This document shows positions 10,625 through 21,843 of a stretch of 64,000 bases of DNA, piece after piece; positions within the stretch are counted from its first letter, which is position 1; the number at the start of each line of letters is the position of its first letter. The DNA is from Taxillus chinensis (lineage: Eukaryota > Streptophyta > Magnoliopsida > Santalales > Loranthaceae). The notes beneath the pieces were generated by a model. That model saw nothing but the letters and a program-made list of their open reading frames with translations, did no database searches and was not told where the DNA came from. Made by a program: the position numbers and the translations under genes. The DNA lies in the NCBI GenBank assembly GCA_023512835.1, contig CM042087.1, forward strand, positions 51,640,265-51,704,264, read 5' to 3'.

Positions 10625-10990
10625 GATCCGTAGTTTACCCCACATTGGGGCAATATATAGGTGTCAAGACCCCATGTTGGGGCAATTTTGTCAAATTAGT
10701 CTTTTCCTGGGCGTTTTTAAGACCCCTCATAGATGCATACCCCATAATGGGGCTGTTTTTGTATAAAAAAAAAAAAAAAAAAGAAAGAGTAAAAGAAAAG
10801 AAAGAAAAAGCACTCTCGTGTTGGGGTAGTTTATAGAGATACCCCACAAACGGGGCATTTTTTTTTTTTGTTAGATAGAAAAAAAGAGAGCGAAAGAAAA
10901 AATAAAAAGAAGAAAAGAAATATTTGTGTAGCAAGATCCCGCATTGGGATAATTTTGTAAAGTATCCCCCCGCATTGGGGCAATTTGAGC
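10625..10990 (+). repeat. Dispersed palindromic units ccccannntgggg in Tat 3' region
   Basis: Seven spaced units built on cccc-acatt-gggg occur at about 10640, 10671, 10740, 10822, 10842, 10938 and 10968. Most can form a short hairpin with CCCC/GGGG arms, and most are followed by an aatttt or similar AT tail. Arms decay in the fourth and sixth units. Confidence 0.7.
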
Positions 10991-12339
10991 AATTGTGTGA
11001 AGTATAATCTGAACTATGGATCAAATCTAGCCTAGAATAGGTTCGAGCCGCTTTATACCCTTTCTTGTTAAACCCAGTAGCCCAAGCCTATATTACGGTC
11101 CTAATAAAGTCTTCTCCGATTAAGCAATCAAATTATGTCTCAAATGCTCAAAAAGAACAAGTCATGGATATCCAAGGCGGACTTGATGAAAACCCGCAAG
11201 GGCATCAAGGCTAAAATACAAAGCCATCTACAAGGCGAAGGAACAACAAGCATAAAATAAGGCGGGCTTAGTGAAAACCCGAAGGGGCACTAAGAGCAAA
11301 ATTCAAAGCCAAGAAAAGAAGGTCAAGCATTCAAGACCCAAGATCAATCAATATCTCCTCCATTAAATTTCTCGTGCAACAAAACTTAAGCACTCGAGTA
11401 TCCTTTCAATCAAACCTCTACACAATAATCCCAAGATCTGCAAGCATCTTCTATGACGGAACCTTTGAACATTGATCAAGGTCTAAAATAATCCCAATAT
11501 TCACTTCATTTGAGCTCCAAAGCATCAAGAGTCTAAGACTACCAAATAAGCGACCAGAATCTCCAATCAAATCCCTAAGCCTTAAGATTCAAACAACCAG
11601 GCATTCCCTCCAACCTTGTCTCTAAATACCTAGATCCAAGCCATCAAATAGAATTGTCCATTGATATTATCAAACCCTCAAATCCATGCAAGGCCAAGTG
11701 AAGGCTACACCTAGTTAATCAAGTGGTGATTCTATATTTCATAATCATGTTTCGAAAATCATTTTCATCAAATTTTAAATTCAACTGCTTTGTGTGTGTT
11801 ACTTTCAATAAAATGTTTATGCCCCAACCGAGTTTCTCAGGGGTGTCACTTAGCAAGAATGCCCCGACCAAGCAAGAAAGGGTTCCCCGATTGAATGAAC
11901 CTACTCCCCAACTGAATCCAAAACCATCATCCAGGAATACAATGACCTCCTTGAGCCGTGAAATTCGAAGAAAGCAAGGCAAGCCTCCCAAAGAATCGGA
12001 GCACCTTCAACTAAAGAGCTTTTCGGATGAAACCTGAATCCCATTCCCCAAGAAGTCCCGGTTGAATTCCAGCAACACCAAATCCCCTAGCGGTTTAAGC
12101 TCCCTTTTAACATAAAATTCATCATGCATCCTAGACATGCATTTCACCGCATTCCATGCATCACTTGCATACATTCATCATTTTTTTTAATTTCAGGAAC
12201 GATGTCGCCCTTGGAGATCCCAAGAGATCATCCTCAACAAGCTTCCCAAAATAACTAAGCCCTAAAGGCTCCCATTGTTCGACCATGAAAGTTATTCTTT
12301 GTGATTTCTCAAGCACTAGAAGCCTCTTTTTTTTTAGGA

Positions 12340-12770
12340 AGTCCATCGGCAATTCCCCGGTATCTATCCTTAGGTTTTAAATTTACTTTTGGGAAGTCCA
12401 CAAGCAGTTCCCCTGCAACTATCCCACCTTTCTTTTAGGAAGTCCACCGGTAGTTCCTCGGTACCTATCCTTAGTTTTTAAATTTACGTTTGGGAAGTCC
12501 GCAGGCAGTTCCCCTGCACCTATCCCACCATTCTTTTTCATTCCTTTAGGAAGTCCACCGGCAGGTCCCCGAAAACTATCCTCAATTTTTTTAATTTACT
12601 TTCGGGAAGTCCGCAAGTAGTTCCCCTGCACCTATCCTGTCTTTCTTTTTTCATTCTTTTAGGAAGTCCACCGGTAGGTCCCTGGTAACTATCCTCAGTT
12701 TTTAAATTTTACTTTTGCGAAGTCAGCAGGCGGTTCTCCTGCACCTATCCCACCTTTACTTTTCAATTCT
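12340..12770 (+). repeat. Two-part tandem repeat in Tat 3' region
   Basis: Two related half-units alternate: one built on 'ggaagtccaccggtag' and ending 'cctcagtttttaaattt', the other built on 'gggaagtccgcaggcagtt' and ending 'cctatcccacctttc'. The combined unit is about 115-125 bp, with about three and a half units. Each half carries an internal inverted pair (ccgg-N-ccgg or gcagg-N-cctgc). Confidence 0.75.
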
Positions 12771-12996
12771 TGTCGGCCCTAGATGCCTTTTCACTTCTTG
12801 TTAGCCATAGATACCTTCTAAACTTCTGACTTTGTGCCCTAGATGCCTCTTAAAATTTCACTAGCCTTAAAAAGCCTCCTTTCCAACTATGACGTTCTAC
12901 CTTGTTTCGGCATCAGGTAAGTCAGGTAAGTGCTCCAGCCCGTCCAAAATAATTCCATTCTTATCTTTGCACACTATTTGTATACAAACAATGTAC

Positions 12997-13009
12997 AAAG
13001 AGGGGCAGC
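12997..13009 (+). other. Polypurine tract of Tat copy 1
   Basis: aaagaggggcagc directly before the LTR start TGTTGGACCC. A perfect 12-bp palindrome tttgtatacaaa lies just upstream at 12977-12988. Both features recur in Tat copy 2 (62947-62959 and 62968-62979, minus). Confidence 0.82.
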
Positions 13010-16000
13010 TGTTGGACCCTATTTTGTCCGGGTTGGACATAGCATTCATTTTTCGCTTTATACTTTTTTCTATTCATTACTCACTTTGTAAAGATAAATA
13101 AACAGACATGATCGTCAATTCAAAGTGTATTTCGATGACTTCTTGAAAAAGGCTTTCAAATTCCAAAGAGATAGTTCCGGGCAATAGAAAATGAAATTTG
13201 AGGATCAACGCCTTCGACCATGCTCAAATCCGAGGTCAAACGAAGAAGTTACGATCAAAACCGTATTCGGATTGCTAACGGCGATGAACTAGCGGCCAAC
13301 ATTCAAAGCAACACTCCGGATCAGGTCACGAACCTCATTTTCTTAATCCTCTCATCATTCTGAGAATTTTGACGTACATATTGCATATATTCGTTCACAA
13401 AGCTTATTTTCAAAAAAAAAAATATTTTTTCGGTAATAAAGCGGTTTAGGGACGCACAGTACAATTTTGGCACAAAAATCAACTCATTTTCAAGAAAAAC
13501 AGATACGGGGTCGCTTGTTATGACGTCCTGAGTCCAAAAATTATTTTTTCACATTTTATGAAAAAACAAGTTACTCTGCCGATCCCAAAAACCCAAAACG
13601 TCGTTAAAAACTACAAAATGGAACCATAAAAATTTCTTTTTCTTTTTTCTTTTCTTTTCCTGCCTAGTCTTGGCCACGTGTAGTGTCTCATTGGCTTAAT
13701 AAAAATAAAACAAAACAAAATCAAAATAAAACAAAAAAATTTAAAAAACACACAACCACACACGCCCTATCTCTTCATCTTCCTGGTCCTCTCTCCCCCC
13801 CTCTCTCGTCGTCTTCCTCACTCCACGCCACACCAGCCCGCGACCACCACGCCAGGCCACAACTCCCATGCCCGTCCAGCCTCCTCCAAACCCTCTCCAT
13901 GCCTGCCCATGTCTTCCTGAGCCAAATCACCCCACCCGGGCTAGACGATCGGCCGCGCCAAAGCTATCTCCAAATCCCATTCCAGCCCGCTCCGATTCAA
14001 ACCTAAAACCTAAATCCCATTGCCTATAAAAACCCCAAGATCGATCAATCATATGGGGCCTCTCGAATCCAAACTTCCCAATCAAATTTCAACCTCCACC
14101 GTCTTCTCCTTCCATCTCCATAGAGAGTCCCCCGCTGGCCGAAATTCGTGCTGCCAGCGCCATCTGCCGCCGTCTCAACCCACCTTGCTGAGGCCACCTT
14201 GACCACGAAGCCTCCCTCCTATGCGAGCTCCAGCCCCCATGGCGCAATCACACCAACTAACCAGCACCAGTTGCTTCAACCGCGACATGCCTCAGTCCTC
14301 CAGCGGCGATACAACCTCAATCAAGATGTGACCCCGGGCCACCTCAACAATGTCTCTAGTCGCCCCCGGAGCTGTCGTTCCCACATTGTCGCGACGTTGT
14401 CCTATTGAGCCCTCACCACCTTGCATCTCTCAATTCCATTGAAGACAGAAGACAACACCATCCTGCATCTCTTCTGACTTCCAGGGAAGCTAGAAGATAG
14501 CACCCAGTTCACGTATTCGAAGGGAAGAGCATTTGTTTTGGGTCTTTGTGTTACTAGTTCTTTTAGTGTTAATTTTGTTTATCCGTTTTATCTAAAGCTC
14601 ACTGCTTGTCTTCGATATGCACTTCCGGTTTCAACCCAATCTGCTTACCTGTTTTCTAGTGAAAAATGTCTGGGACTCTTTACTTGATTGGTTTCCATAT
14701 AATCTGGTTTGTCATCTGAGTGTTCTTATATTAATCATTGGTGATTGGGTCGGCAATTACTTCGTGACCGGTTTAGTGGCCGTTGTCCCTTCTGTCCTTT
14801 GATCACTAGTTTTTGAAGCAACCATGAAAGAAGATCCATGATTTCACTGGTTGCATTGCCACTTTTTTTTAGTTGTGAATATAGTGTCTTGGTTTCCACT
14901 GGTTCGTTGGGTTTTGTAGGCATTAGTTCATGAGTTTTCACTGCTTTTTTTTTACCATGAACGTTGATCCATATTTTCTGTCCACGTTTGAACCTCTTTT
15001 TGCTTTCATTCATTTACAATTTTAGCTTCGTTTAAGGGATATAGTCATGGTTTCAATTCTTTGTCATTCGATGTTGTTTTTTTATTTAGATTCTGATTTC
15101 TAGTCTATGCATGTTCATAACGATTTTGCACTCATTGCCTACGTTGAGGTGTAGTGAATCACGCCTGGTGTTTTCTCTCTGATACTTTATTCTCCACCCT
15201 TTTTTTGTGCCTTTTTAGTGTTTATATTGATGTCATCGTTTCAAGTCCTGTGTGAAAGTATCAATCTCGGGTCGTTAGTTTAGATTCATTGAACGATTGA
15301 ACTAACACTGTTTTTGCGTTGTGGCTGGTGTTTAGCTCTGTTTTTTTATTAAATGACTGGAATAACATTGTTTTGCAGGATGATATCTTTATTTGATGTC
15401 TTTTGTGTTTTATTTTCGGTTATCTCCTTGTATTATTACATTTCCTAGTCCTTGTAATAAGGTCATGTGACCTCTCTCTTCCATTTTGTAAAATGAAATA
15501 TGAAAACCAGTATAGGTAAAAAAAAGAAAAAAAAAGGAAAAAGAAGAACAAGAGAAAAAAAAAAGAGGAGAAAAAAAAGAGAGAATTCCTTTTTATTTTT
15601 CTTTTTGTGAATGTCCCTTATCACACACCCAACACATTATTATATTTTATGCATAAAAGAAGTATTTTCCTAAGAAAAAAAAAACAAAAACAAAACAAAA
15701 AAATGTTTTTCCTAAAATCAAAAAAATTTATTATTGTTATTATTATTATTGCTTTTTTTTTCTTTCTTAAAAGTTTTTTAAAATTTGTAAAATAGAAACT
15801 CAAAATTCTTTTATTGAAAAAGCAAAAACAGGTTTCTTTTTATCCTCTCTCTCTCTCTCTCTCTTTTTAATTTTTTTCTCTTGTGAATTCTTTTAGGACC
15901 CTTTGTGCAAATGTTTTTAGGTTTTCTTTAAAAATAAAAAAAGTGATTTAGGACATAGTCATTCTTTTAGAATTGTACTTTAATTTGTTTCCTTAACGCT

Positions 16001-16355
16001 TAATGTTTCTTTTAGACCTTTTAGGATAATTGGACTTAATAATTTAGTAGAAATTGTAAGTCTTTAGAAAAACAAACTTAGTGTACGCAAGTGAAAATTA
16101 AAAAGTTAAAACAAATTAAAAACCTCCCAAACTTCAAAGATAGGTACCGAAAGGGCGTCGTGAGGGTGCTAATCCTTTCCCGCGCGTAATAAACTCTCGA
16201 ACCCGTCTTTGACAACGTAGATCATTTTAGGTGGCCAACTGCACCCCAAAATTAGCTGGTGGCAACTCTGTTCTTTTACATCACCATTCGGGTGAAGGGT
16301 GGGAGAACCGCATCTGCAAAAGCGGGTTTCCCCCGGATGAAATCCGGTGATGACA
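13010..16355 (+). repeat. Tat LTR, copy 1 (3' LTR)
   Basis: Starts TGTTGGACCCTATTTTGTCC and ends GGTGATGACA, about 3,346 bp. The last 200 bp align in reverse complement with 59884-60110, and the start matches 62900-62946. It contains a C-rich stretch (13750-14450) with a TATA-like box, A/T runs at 15510-15880 and no supported gene; the Pro/Ser-rich frames at 13683-14408 are taken as by-products of C-rich sequence. Confidence 0.85.
14022..14032 (+). promoter_or_regulatory. Putative TATA box of Tat LTR copy 1
   Basis: The string ctataaaaacc lies in a C-rich context about 1 kb into the LTR, a plausible U3/R promoter. Position is by motif only. Confidence 0.45.
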
Positions 16356-16384
16356 CGGGCCAGTTGTGTCCGTATGATGAACAG

Positions 16385-17560
16385 CTACGGAAGTACTCTA
16401 AGGTTCTTCGGCACTGGGACTTTCAGTATTAACTGGTCCAGATGGACTAGAAGGTTCTCAGGTGATTTGGATGTCCGTATTAATTGGTCCGGAGTTAAGT
16501 GGAAGTCCTGAGTCCGACTCTTCAGAAGCATCATCAATTGCATTTCTTCTTGCATCTCTGGTGCTCGGTGCTTCTTCAGGTGTAGTGGAAGGAACATGTT
16601 GGAGCTGAGAATAATCAATTGCGTCCGTATGATCCTGTACATTTGAATTTGAAGATCCTATACTTGATAATTAAGGTTAGATGCATCAAAATCAACATGG
16701 ATAGATTCTTCAACTGTTAAACATTTTCTATTGAAGATACGATAAGCCTTGCTGTGTAATAAGTATCCGACAAAGATCCCATCATCAAATTTTGGATCAA
16801 ATTTACTTCGGGCCTCTTTGTCATTGTTTAACACATTACAAGCACACCCAAAAGCCTTGAAATGGGAGATTGATGGCTTCCTGCCTCTCCACATCTCATA
16901 GGGTGTTTCCATGGTAACCTTATTGATAAGAGTTATGTTCTGAACATAGCATGTAGTGGACATAGCTTCAGCCCATAGACTGAGAGGAAGCTTTGCCCCT
17001 ACTAACATTGATCTACCAGCTTCGACTAAAGTATGATTCTTACATTCAGCAACTCCATTTTGTTGTGGAGTCTTGGGCATAGAGAAGTCATGCTGAATGC
17101 CCTATTCATAACAATAGGATGTCATATCGGAAAAGTCAAATTTTGTACCATAATCACTCATGATGCATTTAGTGCCCGGTTCTTGTGAATTGCTTATCCT
17201 GTTGAAGAGATCTACGAGATGTTCAAAGGTTTGATCTTTCGATTTCAGGAACATGACCCATGTATACCTGGTGTAGTCATCGATAACCACAAAGGTATAT
17301 CTCGCACCAGCAAGAGAAACAATTGAAATGGGACCACAGAGGTCCATGTGAAGAAGTTGCAGAAGAGCAGTTATTGAATTAACTGATTTGCTCTTAAAGT
17401 TATGCTTGGTCTGCTTGCCGAGTTGGCATTCTCGACAGAAAGAGTCTCTGGAGTATTTATGTTTGGGTAGACCATTTACTAAGTCAAGCGACGCTAATTT
17501 AGACAAAGTTTTAAAATTTAAATGCGTGCAACGCCCTGTGTCGTAGCCAACTTTCTTCAT
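16385..17560 (-). pseudogene. pol: Copia integrase (SIRE-like)
   Basis: Read on the minus strand from 17560. A CREC-QLGKQTKH zinc-binding end is followed by the catalytic core with the first Asp in LLHMDLCGP, the second in IMSDYGTKFDF, and the Glu in TPQQNGVAECKNHTLVEAG. The GCACNVLN and FVGYLLHSKAYRIFN blocks mark the C-terminal part. Stops separate 17102-17560 from 16658-17080, and the tail (16385-16642) is in another frame. RT is missing, cut off by the Tat LTR. Confidence 0.87.
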
Positions 17561-17945
17561 CTGATGCTTTAATGAGGAAGCATACAGGGTCAGAAGAATT
17601 ATATCTTAAGACCACTGAGTATATGTCCCCATCTCTTAATCCAGATAACTTAATATCTCCGGATAAGTTTTCCCTAACAGTGCAGGTGTTGGACATAAAG
17701 GAAACAGTAAATCCTTTGTCACATAAATTACTTACACTCAGCAGATTATGCTTCAAACCTTCGACTAGTGCAACTTTGGCAATTGATACATAACCATTAA
17801 TTAAAGTGTCATACCCCACAGTCTTACCTTTACTGTTGTCACCATATGATACGGATGGGCCTCGTTTGTCAGCAACTTCTATGAGCAGAGACTGATCACC
17901 CGTCAAATGTCCAGAGCATCCACTATCAAGGATCTACTTGCTTTG
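17511..17945 (-). pseudogene. pol: Copia protease end and GAG-pre-integrase domain
   Basis: Just upstream of the 17906 frame start, the minus strand encodes LDSGCSGHLTGD, the Copia aspartic protease catalytic motif with an intact Asp-Ser-Gly. Downstream lie the GLKHNLLSVSNLCDKG and ESWLRHRALHAFKF blocks of the protease/GAG-pre-integrase region. The frame shifts near 17511 before integrase. Confidence 0.85.
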
Positions 17946-19251
17946 ATTGATCTTTAACTTCAAGTGGTCTGGCAATGTGTTCCAGAGATGCTCCTGCAAG
18001 ACAACAATTTACACTTTTGGTGCCCAAATTTGTTTCGGGCGGTTAGGAGAAACAACAACATTGTCAATAGTTCCGGATTTAGCTTTATTAGGAGCTTTAG
18101 CTTTCCATGTTGACTTTACTTTATTAGTGTCGGTTGCTTCTTTTATTTAGGTTTTCTTGGGTGAGTTACTCCTTTGAGATTTAGATTTTGATTTGCTAGA
18201 AAAACCCTTTTTGATAAACTAATCTTTATTAATATGAATTTGATTACAAAGCCAATCATCAGATAGACTCCAGCACTCATAGTGATAATGGCCTATTTCT
18301 CTATAGATGGAATAGACACTATGATGTAGAGCACAAATAGGGGATATAGGTTTCTTTAGTTTTATAGGTTTTCTATATTGATCCCTATGGCCTAATCCTC
18401 TACGAATGGGTGACGTGCTCTTGGCCCTAGATGCGTCAGCCTTTGCCTTTCCTTTCTTTCTGGGTGCTACAGTTTCGGCTTTAACCACAGCAACCTTCCC
18501 TTCATCGATAGGTATGGGTGCTACTACTTCGGGATCAGCAGTAACAGCCTCACTTCCACAGTCATAAACTATGGTGCCACCTGAAATGAAACCATCCAGT
18601 GGTTTAGATGTACTAACAAGATACAGGTTTATTAGTTTGGGAATGAAATCCGAGGGACACTCAGTAGCTTGTGTGGAGGTTAATGATTCGGAACCAAGGC
18701 CAGGTTTAACTCGGATGTCATCCGGATCAGTCCTAAACGTTGAAGCTATTTCTCCCGATTTTAACCACTTACGATTCATTTCCTTTTCCTTTTCAAGTTC
18801 ATTCTTGAGTCTTTTAAGATTAACAGTTAGGCCTATTAGATTGGTATTTAGCAAATGATTTCCAGCTCTAAGGTCACAATACCAAGCCTCTTTACTTCTG
18901 TAGTCAACTATGTTTTTTTCAAGTCTGGCAATAGTAAATTCAAGACGTTTAGTCTGACTTTTCATATCTTCGTACGGTTGAGTAATTATTAGTCTCTCAT
19001 TCTTTTCGTGATCACGTTCAACAAGAAGAGATTCTAATTTACTCATAAACTCGAGAGATAGAAGGTACCTCAGGACTTGCCATGAGGCAAACGTTCGGCT
19101 TCTCGGTTGGTTCATCATCAAAGGATTCCTCCTCTTGTTCCGAGCCACTGACGTACTTTGTGACGAATGCCTTCCTCTTGTTCTTGCTATTATCTAAGGT
19201 TGAGCGTCGGGGATTAACCTTGTCACTTTGCTCGGCCGTCTTAGATTTGGA
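17946..19251 (-). pseudogene. gag: SIRE-like gag, C-terminal part
   Basis: The main open stretch 18219-19148 begins with a Lys/Arg-rich segment. Residues about 35-120 are rich in Glu, Lys and Leu and look like a coiled coil, followed by a Lys/Pro-rich basic segment and a Cys/His group (YREIGHYHYEC). Long coiled-coil gag regions are typical of the SIRE lineage. The upstream part resumes after the solo LTR ending at 21111. Confidence 0.7.
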
Positions 19252-20369
19252 TGTCACGCCCCGGATTTCCAACCCGAGGAAACCGGTACGTGACTCCCCT
19301 TTTACCCACATGGAGGGCAAAGGGGTTAGGATACAAACCAAGAATTTAACATTTTAAACATCCACAACACATTCAAGAAAGTAATGTTCATAAAAGCAAT
19401 CCAAACCAGTTTATTACAACAAAATCCTTTCCAATCCCATCCCCAATGGGGTTACATTAATTCCCATAAAAAAAAACATAAATGGAAGAGAGTAAAATAA
19501 ATAAGGTCTTCCACCTTGGTGTATCCACCTAACGCCTGTAAGTCCCTGGAAAACAAGCAAACACAGTAGGAGGGGTGAGCAACCACAGCTCAGTAGGGAT
19601 CAAGTCTCCCCAACCCTTCCCATGCTCCTAATGGCTACATGCATGTACACAGGTGTAGTGACGTGACAGTATTAGGAAAAAGAAAATAAAACATTCCACA
19701 CAAGTGGGTGTAACCCTAGCCCCGCCCACACCTGGCTAACAAACCACATCTCAAGAAAGTAATTTAACCGCCTCTTCAGGCCATCGATTTAATCGCCTCT
19801 CAGGCAAAGTAGTTTAACCGCCTCTTCAGGCCACTGGTTTAACCGCCTCTCAGGCAAAGTAGTTTAACCGCCTCTTCAGGCCAGATAGCACAGTCATGCA
19901 CACAACACACACCACGGTCACTCAAGCATAAAACCAAACACTTGGTGTGCACCCGTTCACAAGTGCACCAACCCAGTCATTCAGGCAATAGAACAAACAC
20001 CCAGCATGCATACTTACACCGAATCACAAGTCCAACCACACAGGCATTTTATCAAACATGTACTAGGCATATACACACATCAATATTCACACAGGCATTT
20101 CATCAAGCATGTGACATGCACCAACCACCCAACAGCAGAATCGCACCAAAATGCCATTGAAGGCCAACATCCATATAGGAGATCACACCTATATGGATTA
20201 CATATGTATATATAAACAGATATAACTCTACAATCTGCCCTAGAACCCTAGGACAGAGGAGGATTTAGGAAGAACAGAACCCTTACCTTGTATGTTCTCC
20301 TGCTCCCGCTTCCACGCAAGACTCCGACCACCCACGCAAGACGCTCCGGCAGCCACCAGAAGCTCTCCT

Positions 20370-20418
<49 letters not shown>

Positions 20419-21111
20419 GACGGCTGGTGGAGCAACAAACCCTAAACCTAAAATAGAGGGGCTTCTCCTCCTTATATAGACAACACAACATCAAAACGAC
20501 GTAGTTTTGATTAAGTGAATCCCAGCATCAAAACGACGTAGTTTTGATGGAACAAGCTATGACCTTTCCACATCCATACACACCAAAATATTCACTATTC
20601 CAACCTGGTCCTTTGGGAAAAGATGATTAGAATGACAAAACCAAGGTAACCATGCAAAAACATGCTTGCACGCCAATTTGAACGCCAATTCCCCTATTGG
20701 CGTGCATCTCCAAATGCACTCAAACTTCACCCCAAGCCTCCTTGCATCTTGTAGAGGTATGAGAAGCAAAAATATGCTTGCACGTGAAATGGGTGAATTC
20801 ACGTGCAGCTCCAAATGCTCTAAAATTTCTGTGGCAAATAGAGGACCTCATTCTAAGAAACTTTTGTTCTTGCACGCCAATTGTTTGAGGCCATCTACTA
20901 GGTCAAAAGTGAGCTCCAAGATCAGACAAAACCACCTTAAAACCGCCTAGAACGCATAGCATCTTCCTAGGGCATAAATGTACGCTATCGCTTGACACAT
21001 GCACCTCCCAAAAGTCCCCTCTTGGGCTCCTCTCTTACCTCAAACTTGTGCACCAACATCCAAGGTGTTTGTGGTTAACTTCTTACCACGGGTTACACAC
21101 GGGTCATTACA
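19252..21111 (-). repeat. Tekay solo LTR, minus orientation
   Basis: The LTR has Tekay termini (tgtcacgcccc at 19252, cgggtcattaca ending 21111). It is flanked by a perfect 5-bp target duplication ttgga at 19247-19251 and 21112-21116, with no internal element sequence. A solo LTR arises by recombination between the two LTRs of one insertion. It carries a CT repeat (about 20373-20417), a TATA box (20472-20479, minus) and gcctctcaggc-type tandem repeats at 19745-19885. Confidence 0.95.
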
Positions 21112-21213
21112 TTGGATTTACAATCTTTGGCCAAGTGACCGGGTTTCCCACAATTGTAGCATTCTTGGGAATTAGACTCTGATTACTCCTTCCTTTTGGA
21201 TGATGAGGAGCCT
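21112..21213 (-). pseudogene. gag: SIRE-like gag zinc-knuckle segment between two solo LTRs
   Basis: This 102-bp remnant encodes CYNCGKPGHLAKDC on the minus strand, a complete CCHC zinc knuckle used for RNA binding by Gag. It is separated from the rest of gag on both sides by solo LTRs. Confidence 0.88.
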
Positions 21214-21787
21214 TGTAATGACCCGTGTTTTGCAGTATGTAAGAAGTTAATCACAGATGCCTTGTGAGTGAAAATTGTTGGGTTTTAGGGAGTTTCCTTC
21301 CCACACACTTTAGCTAAAACACCTTGAATGTTGATGCACAAGTTTGAGGTAAGAGATGGGCCCAAGAGGGGACTTTTGGGATGTGCACGTGACAATGCAC
21401 GTCATATGGCGATATGACGTGCAAGGGGATTTTGCTTTGCCTGTCTTCTACATGATCCTAAGAAGTTTGGGGTAGAATTTCACAGCTTTTGGAGGTGCAC
21501 GTCATATGGGGATATGATGTGCATTATGGCGTGCAGCCATATTTTTGTACCGTCACCTTGGTTTTGTTGTTCTAAACATCTTTTTCCAAAGGGCCATGTT
21601 GGAATTATGAGTATTTTGTCTTGTATGGATGCGGAAAGGTTGTAGCTTGTGCGATGAAAACTATGTCGTTTTGATGCTAGGATTCACTTAATCAAAACTA
21701 CGTCGTTTTGATGTTGTGATGCCTATATAAAGAGGTGCAGGTTTCCTTGTTTTAGGTTTAGGGTTTTCTTCTGTTAGCCGCTGCAGT

Positions 21788-21843
<56 letters not shown>

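Larger units (their letters stand above)
10082..12996 (+). other. Tat copy 1: long 3' non-coding region
   Basis: About 2.9 kb between gag and the polypurine tract. It holds two repeat arrays (listed separately), A- and T-rich runs, and isolated short frames such as 11723-12037 that have no recognised domain. Tat and Ogre elements are known for long, variable 3' regions. Confidence 0.7.
9009..16355 (+). mobile_element. Tat/Ogre-type Gypsy element, copy 1 (pol-less)
   Basis: A Tat-lineage gag fragment is followed directly by a long non-coding region with two tandem-repeat arrays, a polypurine tract and a 3.3-kb LTR. No protease, RT or integrase motif is seen between gag and LTR, so this copy has an internal deletion or is a non-autonomous derivative. 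Left parts are displaced by the Tekay insertion at 9008. The right end abuts SIRE pol at 16356, so it probably inserted in that element. Confidence 0.82.

Noticed and set aside
10625..10990. Spaced palindromic repeats considered as a CRISPR array
   Set aside because: Plant nuclear sequence, irregular spacing, no cas genes, centres vary; it is a transposon repeat.
11723..12037. 104-codon open frame in the Tat 3' region
   Set aside because: No domain recognised, AT-biased start and no second copy in the window to test conservation.
13683..14408. Pro/Ser/His-rich frames in the Tat LTR considered as a host gene
   Set aside because: They are frames of C-rich LTR sequence with a TATA box inside the region; copy 2 does not preserve them.
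14735..15013. Minus-strand 92-codon frame with a Lys-rich start
   Set aside because: Lies inside the Tat LTR, no homology recognised, likely a chance frame.
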